From: Sphingomonas adhaesiva
GTDB taxonomy: Bacteria; Pseudomonadota; Alphaproteobacteria; Sphingomonadales; Sphingomonadaceae
Assembly: GCF_002374855.1 (NCBI RefSeq)
Contig: NZ_NWVC01000003.1
Span: 124,001 to 188,000 of the forward strand
Reading direction: 5' to 3'
Length of the DNA stretch: 64,000 nucleotides
Within the stretch, counting starts at the first letter, position 1, and the number at the start of each line of letters is the position of its first letter. The notes below the pieces were generated by a model. That model saw only the letters and a program-made list of their open reading frames with translations, ran no database searches and was not told the origin of the DNA. Both the position numbers and the translations under genes were made by a program. This document shows positions 42,259 to 49,197 of the stretch, in pieces.

Positions 42259-43698
42259 TCAGGCGGCGGTGTCGATCCCCAGCTCGCTCAGCTTGCGGTA
42301 CAGGGTCGAGCGGCCGATGCCGAGCCGGCGCGCCACCTCCGTCATGCGGCCGCGGTAATGGCCGATGGCGAGGCGGATGACGTCGGCCTCGATCTCCTCC
42401 AGCGGGCGCAGATTGCCGTCGGGGCGGAACAGCGTGACCCCGCCCGCCGCGGCCAGCGCGGGGGCGGCGGCGGTGCCCCCGGTCGCCAGCCGCGCCGCGG
42501 GGCGCGCGCCGATCGCCGCCAGCTGCGGGAAATCGCCGCGGGTCAGCGCATCGCCCTCGCACAGCACCGCGGCGCGGAACAGCGCGTCCTGCAACTGGCG
42601 CACGTTGCCCGGCCAGTCATAGGCGGCGAGCAGCGCCAGCGCGTCGTCGGTGATCCCCAGTTCGCGCAAGCCCGGCTGGGTCGCGATGCGGGCCAGCAGG
42701 TGGCGGGTCAGCGCGGGGATGTCGCCGCTGCGCTGGCGCAGCGGCGGGATCGTCACGGTCACGGCGTTGAGGCGGTAGTAGAGATCCTCGCGGAAGCGCC
42801 CGGCCGCGACCTCGTCCAGCAGCCGCTTGTTGGTGGCGGCGATGACGCGCACGTCGACGGCGCGCGGGTGGCGCCCGCCGAGCGGCACGACCTCCTCGCT
42901 GTGCAGCACGCGCAGCAGCGCGGCCTGCGCGTCGAGCGGCAGGTGGTCGACCTCGTCCAGGAACAGGGTGCCGCCGTCGGCGTGGACGAATTGCCCGATG
43001 CGCCGTTCGAACGCGCCCGCGAACGCGCCCTGTTCGTGGCCGAACAGCTCGCTTTCGATCAGGTTGGTGGCGATCGCGGCGCAATTGACGGTGATGCGCG
43101 GGGCCGCGGCGCGCGGCGAGGCGGCGTGGATCGCCTCCGCCACCACTTCCTTGCCCACCCCCGGTTCGCCGTCGATCAGCACGGGGACGCGCGCGCGCGC
43201 CGCCTTGGCCGCCACCGCCAGCGCGGCGCGGAAATCGGGTGCCGAGCCGACGATCTCGTCGAAGCCGAGCAGCGCGGGAATCTTCTCGGTCAGCGGGCGC
43301 AATTCGCCCGAGACGCTGCCCGCCAGCGCGGCCTCCAGCGCCTGGACGAAGCGTTGCGGGGCGACCGGGCGGACCAGGAAATCGACCGCGCCGGCGCGCA
43401 TCGCCGCGACCGCATCCGCCACTGATTCGTGCGCGGTCAGCACCAGCACCGGCAGCGCCGGGCGGCGCTCGTGCAGCGCGGCGATGACGTCCGCGACCGG
43501 TTCGGCGATGGCGGCATGATCGAGCAGCACGGCATCGACCGGGCGCCCAGCGGCCCCGGCCAGCAGCGCCAGCGCGGCGGCGCCGTCGGGCACCGCGACG
43601 GTGCGCCAGCCGCCGCGCGCGGCGAGCGCGGACAGCTGGCGCTGCTGCGCCGCATCCGCGTCGATCAGCATCAGCAGGCGTTGGCCGTTGCGCGTCAT
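42259..43698 (-). CDS. NtrC-type response regulator with altered GAFTGA loop
   Basis: A 479-residue protein with three domains. The receiver domain (1-120) has the phospho-acceptor Asp60 and Thr88, but Arg110 replaces the usual switch Lys. The AAA+ domain (145-375) has Walker A GEPGVGKE and Walker B GGTLFLDEV. A C-terminal Fis-type helix-turn-helix (ARRLGIGRSTLYRKL) ends the protein. The sigma-54 contact loop, normally GAFTGA, reads GAFAGA at residues 224-229 (coded at 43012-43029). The Thr is generally required for sigma-54 contact, so this protein may act without RpoN or with lowered activity. No sensor kinase is adjacent. Confidence 0.9.
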   Translation of the reverse strand: MTRNGQRLLMLIDADAAQQRQLSALAARGGWRTVAVPDGAAALALLAGAAGRPVDAVLLDHAAIAEPVADVIAALHERRPALPVLVLTAHESVADAVAAMRAGAVDFLVRPVAPQRFVQALEAALAGSVSGELRPLTEKIPALLGFDEIVGSAPDFRAALAVAAKAARARVPVLIDGEPGVGKEVVAEAIHAASPRAAAPRITVNCAAIATNLIESELFGHEQGAFAGAFERRIGQFVHADGGTLFLDEVDHLPLDAQAALLRVLHSEEVVPLGGRHPRAVDVRVIAATNKRLLDEVAAGRFREDLYYRLNAVTVTIPPLRQRSGDIPALTRHLLARIATQPGLRELGITDDALALLAAYDWPGNVRQLQDALFRAAVLCEGDALTRGDFPQLAAIGARPAARLATGGTAAAPALAAAGGVTLFRPDGNLRPLEEIEADVIRLAIGHYRGRMTEVARRLGIGRSTLYRKLSELGIDTAA

Positions 43699-43766
43699 TC
43701 GTGCCCCGTCAGGATAAGCGATCCGCGAGGGCGTAGCCGGTCGGGGTAAAGGCGGGCTTAAGCGCG

Positions 43767-43789
43767 GCCTAGCCGATATTGCCTAGCCG
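43767..43789. promoter_or_regulatory. Nine-base direct repeat in the divergent regulator/pnt promoter region
   Basis: GCCTAGCCG occurs at 43767-43775 and 43781-43789, fourteen bases apart centre to centre, in the 139-base space between the regulator and the pnt genes. A related CTAGGC/TAGGC stretch follows near 43801. This could be a regulator site for either side; only the repeat itself is seen. Confidence 0.35.
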
Positions 43790-43837
43790 CCGCGCGCGAT
43801 CTAGGCTTTAGGCGCGTTCACATAGAAGAGGATCGAC

Positions 43838-43960
43838 ATGGCCGACCCCGCCAACATCAAGGCGCACGAGGCGACCTATTTCAGCATGCTGAACCTGCTG
43901 AAGTACGGATCGGTGGCGTGTTTCCTGCTCGCCTTTCTCGTCATCTGGCTGATTTCCTAA
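43838..43960 (+). CDS. aa3-type cytochrome c oxidase subunit IV (small)
   Basis: A 40-residue single-helix protein (MADPANIKAHEATYFSML, then a hydrophobic helix to LIS). It matches the small bacterial subunit IV of aa3 oxidases, with the conserved HEATYF-like N terminus. AGAGGA lies a few bases upstream of the ATG. It is directly followed by pntAA (seven-base gap), although the oxidase core genes are not here. Its job in the oxidase is minor or structural. Confidence 0.75.
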   Translation: MADPANIKAHEATYFSMLNLLKYGSVACFLLAFLVIWLIS

Positions 43961-43967
43961 GCGCGGC

Positions 43968-45089
43968 ATGAAGATCGCGGTCCTTAAGGAGGGGGCTTCC
44001 GGCGAGAGCCGGGTGGCCGCGACGCCGGAAACGGTGAAGAAATTCGTGGCGCTGGGCGCGCAGATGGCGGTCGAGGCCGCTGCCGGCGCCGGCGCATCCT
44101 ATGCCGACGGCGATTACGCCGCGGCGGGGGCCGACGTTGGCGACCGGGCGGCGACGCTGGCGGGCGCGGGCATCGTGCTGGGCGTGCAGGGGCCGGACCC
44201 CGCGACGCTGGCCGGCGCGGCGCCGGGCGCGTGGATCGTCGCCGGGCTGAACCCCTTCGGGGACCGCCCGCGCATCGACGCCTATGCCGCGGCGGGATAT
44301 GAGGCGCTGGCGATGGAGTTCATGCCGCGCATCACGCGCGCGCAGTCGATGGACATCCTGTCGTCGCAATCGAACCTGGCGGGGTACAAGGCGGTGCTGG
44401 ACGCCGCGGGCGTCTATGGCCGCGCCTTTCCGATGATGATGACCGCGGCGGGCACGGTCAGCGCCGCCAAGGTGTTCGTGATGGGCGTGGGCGTCGCCGG
44501 GCTGCAGGCGATCGCCACCGCGCGGCGGCTGGGCGCGCAGGTATCCGCCACCGACGTGCGATCCGCGACGAAGGAACAGATCCTGTCGCTGGGCGCCAAG
44601 CCGATCTTCGTCGAGAATGTCGCCGGGATCGAGGGCGAGGGTTCGGGCGGCTATGCGACCGAGATGAGCGAGGAATACAAGAAGGCGCAGGCCGAGCTGG
44701 TATCCGCGCATATCGCCAAGCAGGATATCGTCATCACCACCGCGCTGATCCCCGGCCGCCCCGCGCCGCGGCTGATCAGCGATGCGCAGCTGGCGACGAT
44801 GCGACCCGGATCGGTGATCGTCGATCTGGCGGTGGAAAGCGGCGGCAATGTCGAGGGCGCGGTGGCGGGCGAGGTGGTGACCCGCCACGGCGTCAGGATC
44901 GTCGGGCACCGCAACGTCGCCGGGCGGCTGCCCGCGGACGCCTCCGCACTGTTCGCGCGCAACCTGTACAATTTCCTGTCGACCTTCTGGGACAAGGACG
45001 CGGGCAAGCCGGTGTTGGACGACGAGATCGGCGACGCCGTGCGGCTGACGAAGGACGGCGCGGTGGTGAACCCGCGGTTGCTGTCGTGA
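43968..45089 (+). CDS. pntAA: NAD(P) transhydrogenase subunit alpha, part 1
   Basis: The 373-residue soluble NAD(H)-binding domain (domain I) of the proton-translocating transhydrogenase, which makes NADPH from NADH at the expense of the proton gradient. Features include KIAVLKEGASGESRVAATPE at the N terminus, the RITRAQSMDILSSQSNLAGYKA stretch, the Rossmann motif VMGVGVAGLQAIATARRLGA and the loop EMSEEYKKAQAELV. The enzyme is split into three genes, of which this is the first. Its stop overlaps the start of a DUF559 gene that separates it from pntAB. Confidence 0.96.
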   Translation: MKIAVLKEGASGESRVAATPETVKKFVALGAQMAVEAAAGAGASYADGDYAAAGADVGDRAATLAGAGIVLGVQGPDPATLAGAAPGAWIVAGLNPFGDRPRIDAYAAAGYEALAMEFMPRITRAQSMDILSSQSNLAGYKAVLDAAGVYGRAFPMMMTAAGTVSAAKVFVMGVGVAGLQAIATARRLGAQVSATDVRSATKEQILSLGAKPIFVENVAGIEGEGSGGYATEMSEEYKKAQAELVSAHIAKQDIVITTALIPGRPAPRLISDAQLATMRPGSVIVDLAVESGGNVEGAVAGEVVTRHGVRIVGHRNVAGRLPADASALFARNLYNFLSTFWDKDAGKPVLDDEIGDAVRLTKDGAVVNPRLLS

Positions 45090-45544
45090 TGGGTTATCCT
45101 CCCCTGCAAGGGGAGGGGGACCGCGCGCAGCGCGGTGGAGGGGGCGTGCCGCGAATACCTCGGCCCGAGGTCGTCACGGCGCGCGCGCTGCGCCGCCGGA
45201 TGAGCTATCCCGAGGTGCTGTTGTGGCAACGGCTGCGCGGCCAGGCGACCGGTGTGAAGTTTCGCAAGCAGCATCCGATCGGCCCCTATGTGGTCGATTT
45301 CTACTGCGCGAGCGCCCGCCTGGTGATCGAGGTCGATGGCGTCGGTCATGACGGTTGCCAAGTCGAGCGGGACGAATTGAGGGACGGATTTCTGCGGGAG
45401 AACGGCTATCGTGTGTTGCGGGTGAGAGCGGACGACGTGACGCGGGACATGGCGGCGGTGGTTGCCGCGATCGTCTCGTGTGCGGCACGCCCCCTCCACC
45501 ATGCCTCGCATGGTCCCCCTCCCCGTGCCGGGGAGGATATATAA
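45089..45544 (+). CDS. DUF559 (Vsr-like nuclease fold) protein inside the pnt operon
   Basis: A 151-residue protein. The core (about residues 30-128) is a DUF559 domain related to very-short-patch-repair endonucleases: RMSYPEVLLWQRLRG, GPYVVDFYCASARLVIEVDG (acidic metal-binding residues) and ENGYRVLRVRADDV. The first 20 and last 20 residues are coded by two inverted repeats and are low-complexity. The ATG at 45089 overlaps the pntAA stop (TGATG), and the TAA overlaps the pntAB ATG. A GTG at 45146 is an alternative start that skips the left repeat. It splits two genes normally adjacent, so it looks inserted. No nuclease activity is proven for it. Confidence 0.85.
   Translation: MGYPPLQGEGDRAQRGGGGVPRIPRPEVVTARALRRRMSYPEVLLWQRLRGQATGVKFRKQHPIGPYVVDFYCASARLVIEVDGVGHDGCQVERDELRDGFLRENGYRVLRVRADDVTRDMAAVVAAIVSCAARPLHHASHGPPPRAGEDI
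45095..45150. repeat. Left structured inverted repeat of the DUF559 cassette
   Basis: A 56-base element folding into two hairpins: CCTCCCC-tgcaa-GGGGAGG (45098-45116) and ACCGCGC-gca-GCGCGGT (45120-45136), then GGAGGGGGCGTGCC. Its reverse complement matches 45484-45539 at 48 of 56 positions. Four of the eight differences are in loops. The other four are two compensatory base-pair changes in the second stem (GC to AT pairs). Confidence 0.9.
45484..45539. repeat. Right structured inverted repeat of the DUF559 cassette
   Basis: The inverted partner of 45095-45150. Its hairpins are ACCATGC-ctc-GCATGGT (45498-45514) and CCTCCCC-gtgcc-GGGGAGG (45518-45536), read on the plus strand. Compared with the left arm, the stems hold A-T pairs where the other has G-C pairs, so the fold is kept although the bases differ. 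The unit covers the 3' end of the DUF559 gene up to a few bases before the pntAB start. Confidence 0.9.
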
Positions 45545-45843
45545 TGGATTTCATCGCGATCCTGTCGATCTTCGTGCTGGCGTGTTTCGTCGGCTATTAC
45601 GTGGTCTGGTCGGTGACGCCCGCGCTGCACACGCCGTTGATGGCGGTGACCAATGCGATTTCCAGCGTCATCATCGTCGGCGCGCTGATCGCGTCGGCGG
45701 CGGCGGGGAGCACCGGGGGCAAGTGGCTGGGGCTGCTGGCGGTGGTGCTGGCCAGCGTCAACATCTTCGGCGGCTTCGCGGTCACCAGCCGGATGCTGGC
45801 GATGTACAAGAAGAAGGAGCGGCCGGCGGTCGCGAAACATTGA
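45544..45843 (+). CDS. pntAB: NAD(P) transhydrogenase subunit alpha, part 2 (membrane)
   Basis: A 99-residue membrane piece of the alpha subunit (part of domain II), with three hydrophobic helices: FIAILSIFVLACFVGYYVVW, LMAVTNAISSVIIVGALIA and WLGLLAVVLASVNIFGGF, the last leading to FAVTSRMLAMYKKKE. The VTPALHTPLMAVTNAISS stretch is diagnostic. It starts at 45544, overlapping the DUF559 stop, and is normally found directly after pntAA. It forms the proton channel together with PntB. Confidence 0.95.
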   Translation: MDFIAILSIFVLACFVGYYVVWSVTPALHTPLMAVTNAISSVIIVGALIASAAAGSTGGKWLGLLAVVLASVNIFGGFAVTSRMLAMYKKKERPAVAKH

Positions 45844-45844
45844 T

Positions 45845-45923
45845 CGTCACCCCGGCGCAGGCCGGGGGCTCGTGCCGCACGGGCACCGTCGTGGTGAGAG
45901 ACCGGCGTTCGCCGGGATGACGA
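45845..45923. repeat. Paired hairpin repeat between pntAB and pntB
   Basis: GTCACCCCGGCgcaGGCCGGGGG (45846-45868) and AGACCGGCgttcGCCGGGATGACG (45898-45921) form the same paired arrangement as the CCCAGC family, with CCGGC in the stems. It lies in the only sizeable gap of the pnt operon, so it is transcribed with it. Confidence 0.7.
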
Positions 45924-45944
45924 TATAAGGGGGAGCAGGATCTA

Positions 45945-47444
45945 GTGGAGCATGTCGCCGTCAATCCGTGGGTCGCGCTGGCGTACCTGATCGCCGGGGT
46001 GTGCTTCATCCTGGCGTTGCGCGGGCTGTCCAGCCCGACGACCAGCCAGCGGGGCAACCGGTTCGGCATGATCGGCATGGGGATCGCGGTCGTCACCACG
46101 CTGGTGACGCACGTGCCGGTCACGACGACGCTGATCGAGGGCTATGACTATGCCGCGCTGATCGCGCGGATCGACTATGTCGCGGCGCTGGAGATCGTCG
46201 CCGCGATCGCGATCGGTGCGGTGATCGGCGTCACCACCGCGCGGCGGATCGCGATGACGGCGATGCCGCAGCTGGTCGCCGCGTTCCACTCGCTGGTCGG
46301 CCTTGCCGCGGTGCTGGTGGCGGCCGCGGCCTTCCTGAACCCGGTCGCGTTCGGGATCGCGCGCATCCTTGTCGATCCGCTGTCGGGCACGCCGCTGGCG
46401 TACATCCTGCCGGTCAGCCGGATCGAGATGGGGCTGGGCGTCGCGATCGGCGCGATCACCTTCTCCGGCTCGGTCATCGCCTTCCTGAAGCTGAACGGCA
46501 ACATGGGCGGCGCGCCGATCATGCTGCCGGGGCGGCACGTCATCAACCTGGGCGTACTGGCGGCGATCCTGCTGCTGGTCGCCTATTTCACGGTCGACCA
46601 GAGCCCGTGGGTGTTCTGGACGATCACGATCCTGTCGTTCGCGATCGGTTTCCTGCTGATCATCCCGATCGGCGGGGCGGATATGCCGGTCGTGGTGTCG
46701 ATGCTGAACAGCTATTCCGGCTGGGCCGCGGCGGCGATGGGCTTCACGTTGCACAACAGCGCGATGATCATCACCGGCGCGCTGGTGGGGTCGTCGGGCG
46801 CGATCCTGTCGTACATCATGTGCCGCGCGATGAACCGCAGCTTCATCAGCGTGATCGCCGGCGGCTTCGGCAGCGCACCCGACGCGGGCGCGGGCGGCGC
46901 GGCGAAGGTCGACCGGCCGTGGAAGCGCGGATCGGCCGAGGACGCGGCGTTCCTGATGAGCCAGGCCGAGCAGGTCATCATCGTCCCCGGTTACGGCATG
47001 GCGGTGGCGCAGGCGCAGCACGTCCTGCGCGAGATGGCCGACAAGCTGAAGGAGCATGGCGTCCGCGTGAAGTACGCGATCCACCCGGTCGCGGGGCGCA
47101 TGCCGGGGCATATGAACGTCCTGCTGGCCGAGGCGAACGTCCCCTATGACGAGGTGTTCGAGCTGGAGGACATCAACAGCGAATTCGCGCAGACCGACGT
47201 CGCCTTCGTCATCGGCGCCAACGACGTGACCAATCCCGCGGCGAAGACCGACAAGACATCGCCGATCTACGGCATGCCGGTGCTGGACGTGGAGAAGGCC
47301 AAGACGGTGCTGTTCGTCAAGCGCAGCATGGGCGGTGTGGGTTATGCCGGTGTCGACAACGACGTCTTCTACATGGACAACACCATGATGCTGCTGGCCG
47401 ACGCCAAGAAGATGGTCGAGGAAATCGTCAAGTCGCTGGACTGA
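45945..47444 (+). CDS. pntB: NAD(P) transhydrogenase subunit beta
   Basis: A 499-residue protein carrying the rest of the membrane domain (eight or nine helices at residues 1-290) and the soluble NADP(H)-binding domain III. The latter has VIIVPGYGMAVAQAQH, KYAIHPVAGRMPGHMNVLLAEANVPYD and the NADP loop FVIGANDVTNPAAK, all standard, with VKRSMGGVGYAGVDN near the end. The start is GTG at 45945 with GGGGGAGCAGGA upstream. It completes the split enzyme begun by pntAA and pntAB. Confidence 0.96.
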   Translation: MEHVAVNPWVALAYLIAGVCFILALRGLSSPTTSQRGNRFGMIGMGIAVVTTLVTHVPVTTTLIEGYDYAALIARIDYVAALEIVAAIAIGAVIGVTTARRIAMTAMPQLVAAFHSLVGLAAVLVAAAAFLNPVAFGIARILVDPLSGTPLAYILPVSRIEMGLGVAIGAITFSGSVIAFLKLNGNMGGAPIMLPGRHVINLGVLAAILLLVAYFTVDQSPWVFWTITILSFAIGFLLIIPIGGADMPVVVSMLNSYSGWAAAAMGFTLHNSAMIITGALVGSSGAILSYIMCRAMNRSFISVIAGGFGSAPDAGAGGAAKVDRPWKRGSAEDAAFLMSQAEQVIIVPGYGMAVAQAQHVLREMADKLKEHGVRVKYAIHPVAGRMPGHMNVLLAEANVPYDEVFELEDINSEFAQTDVAFVIGANDVTNPAAKTDKTSPIYGMPVLDVEKAKTVLFVKRSMGGVGYAGVDNDVFYMDNTMMLLADAKKMVEEIVKSLD

Positions 47445-47502
47445 CGCGCCGTGCCCGGTCCACAGGCCGGGACATGGGGACCAGGGCGGCAGCGGACGGG
47501 GA

Positions 47503-48441
47503 ATGATGGTATCGCAATTCGGGCTGGCGGGCAGCGCCGCCGCGCGTTTCGTGGTGATGGGCGGCGATGGCGCGGACGCGGTCGCGGCACGGGCGGCGGT
47601 GGCGCTGGTCGGCGGGACGGTGATCGCCGCGCCGCCGGGCGACGGCGACGCCCCGCCCGCAATCCCCGGCGAGGCGGATGCGGTGGTGCTGATCCTGGAG
47701 GGCGTGGCGGATGCCGCGCTGGCGCCGTGGCTGACCGCCACCGACGCGACGTGCGCGGCGCGCGCGCTGCCGCTGATCGTGGCGATGACGGTCGCGCAGA
47801 TCGACCCGGTGGTGGCGACGCTGGGCGACCGCGTCGATGCCGTGCAGTTGCTGTGCACGCCCGACCAGGACCAGGCCGAATGGGTCGCCGCGCTGGCGAT
47901 CGCCACCGCCGGCAGCACGCCGGGCGACCGCGTGCGCAGCGCCGACGACGAGCGTGAGCGCGCCGCGCGGTTGCAGGCGGAGGTGGCGCGGATCGCCGAA
48001 CTGCTGGCGCGGATCGCGGCGGATGACGGCGCGGGGGGCGGTTCGCGCGCCGCGGACCGCCACGCCCGTTTCGGCGCGCCGCCGCCGTCGGTCGATATCG
48101 CCGCCGCGACGATCCGCGACGTGCTGCGCGCGCGGCGGATGCGCGACCGCTTTTTCGGCACCGGGCTGTTCGAGGATCCGGCGTGGGACATGCTGCTGGA
48201 CCTGTTCGCCGCCGCGCTGGAGGGGACGCGCGTGTCGGTGTCGAGCCTGTGCATCGCTGCCGCGGTCGCGCCGACCACCGCGCTGCGCTGGATCGGCAAG
48301 CTGACCGCCGCCGACCTGCTGCACCGCCATCCCGACCCGGAGGACCGGCGGCGCGCGTTCGTGTCGCTCAGCCCGGCGGCGCAGGATGCGATGTACCGTT
48401 ATGTCGCGGCGCTGGCGGAGGCGAAGCTGCCGCTGGTGTGA
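47503..48441 (+). CDS. Putative winged-helix (MarR-like) regulator with unknown N-terminal domain
   Basis: A 312-residue protein. The C-terminal part (about residues 235-305) looks like a MarR-type winged helix: RVSVSSLCIAAAVAPTTALRWIGKLTAADLLHRHPDPEDRRR, where the last DPEDRRR is the wing region. The first 150 residues form an Ala/Val-rich alpha/beta domain (VLILEGVADAALAPWL, VDAVQLLC) with no family I recognise; it may be a pseudo-receiver or a small ligand-binding fold. It is about twice the length of a plain MarR. The start is one of two adjacent ATGs (47503, 47506) after CGGGGA. Its target genes are unknown. Confidence 0.7.
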   Translation: MMVSQFGLAGSAAARFVVMGGDGADAVAARAAVALVGGTVIAAPPGDGDAPPAIPGEADAVVLILEGVADAALAPWLTATDATCAARALPLIVAMTVAQIDPVVATLGDRVDAVQLLCTPDQDQAEWVAALAIATAGSTPGDRVRSADDERERAARLQAEVARIAELLARIAADDGAGGGSRAADRHARFGAPPPSVDIAAATIRDVLRARRMRDRFFGTGLFEDPAWDMLLDLFAAALEGTRVSVSSLCIAAAVAPTTALRWIGKLTAADLLHRHPDPEDRRRAFVSLSPAAQDAMYRYVAALAEAKLPLV

Positions 48442-48513
48442 GCGGTGCGCCTTTTCGCTTGATCGGCGGGGGCGGCGCGATACAGACGGTCCTCCCGCGC
48501 CACTGCACGCGCC

Positions 48514-48589
48514 GGGCGCTTAGCTCAGCTGGTAGAGCGGCTCGTTTACACCGAGTAGGTCGGCGGTTCGAACCCGTCAGCGCCCACCA
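48514..48589 (+). tRNA. tRNA-Val (UAC anticodon)
   Basis: A 76-base cloverleaf with acceptor stem GGGCGCT/AGCGCCC, D-arm TAGCTCAGCTGGTAGAGC, and anticodon loop TTTACAC reading TAC. The T-arm GGTTCGAACC and an encoded CCA end are present. The anticodon stem includes one G-T pair. It lies in the gap before the DUF6456 gene. Confidence 0.95.
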
Positions 48590-48675
48590 TTCCGAAGCGT
48601 GCGGGATGCCGCTGTCCTACATCCTCCAACTTGCGCCAGCCGTGCCCCCGTATCGAGGGTGAGGCAGGAGCGGAC

Positions 48676-49158
48676 ATGCGCGAGCTGGTGGAACAGAGGA
48701 TCGACGGGGCGGGGCGCCGCGGGGCCGTGGTCACGGGCGCGACGGGCGCGGCGAAGGGGCGGACGGTCACGGTCAACCGCCGCGAATCGGCGCTGGCGTG
48801 GCTGGCGGCGCGCGGGCTGGTGACGGGGCGCCAGAACGAGGCGGGCGAACGGCTGCGCGCCGATTACGAGCGCGCGGCGCTGGGGGCGCCGGTGACGATG
48901 CGGTGGCAGCCGCGCGTGGACGGCGGGGGCGGGCGGGGGCTGGACCCCGGCGAGGCACAGGTGGCGGCGAAGCGGCGATTCGACGGCGCGATCGCCGCGG
49001 CGGGCGCCGGCCTGTCCGACATCCTGTGGCGGGTGGTGTGCGCGGGCGAGGGGCTGCCCGCCAGCGAGCGCGCGCTGGGGTGGCCGACGCGCAGCGGGCG
49101 ACTGGTGCTGACGCTGGCGCTGGACCGCGTCGCCGACCATTATCGCCTGCCCGGATAG
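48676..49158 (+). CDS. DUF6456 domain protein
   Basis: A 160-residue protein. The C-terminal half (about residues 58-158) has the DUF6456 pattern: AGERLRADYERA, then TMRWQPRV, AAKRRFDGAIAAAGAGLSDILWRVVCAGEGL, and WPTRSGRLVLTLALDRVADHY. The helix-rich, charged sequence and the N-terminal part with ESALAWLAARGLV suggest a DNA-binding, replication-associated or regulatory role typical of short alphaproteobacterial proteins, but the function is not known. CAGGAG lies just upstream of the ATG at 48676. It stands directly after tRNA-Val. Confidence 0.75.
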   Translation: MRELVEQRIDGAGRRGAVVTGATGAAKGRTVTVNRRESALAWLAARGLVTGRQNEAGERLRADYERAALGAPVTMRWQPRVDGGGGRGLDPGEAQVAAKRRFDGAIAAAGAGLSDILWRVVCAGEGLPASERALGWPTRSGRLVLTLALDRVADHYRLPG

Positions 49159-49197
49159 GGGCTTGCCCTGACGCGCCGCGCGGCGCAGGTCGGGGCG

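Noticed and set aside
45942-48299. Minus-strand open frame of 785 codons over pntB
   Set aside because: It is antisense to pntB and the following regulator, with no family motif and an Arg/Asp/His-rich composition.
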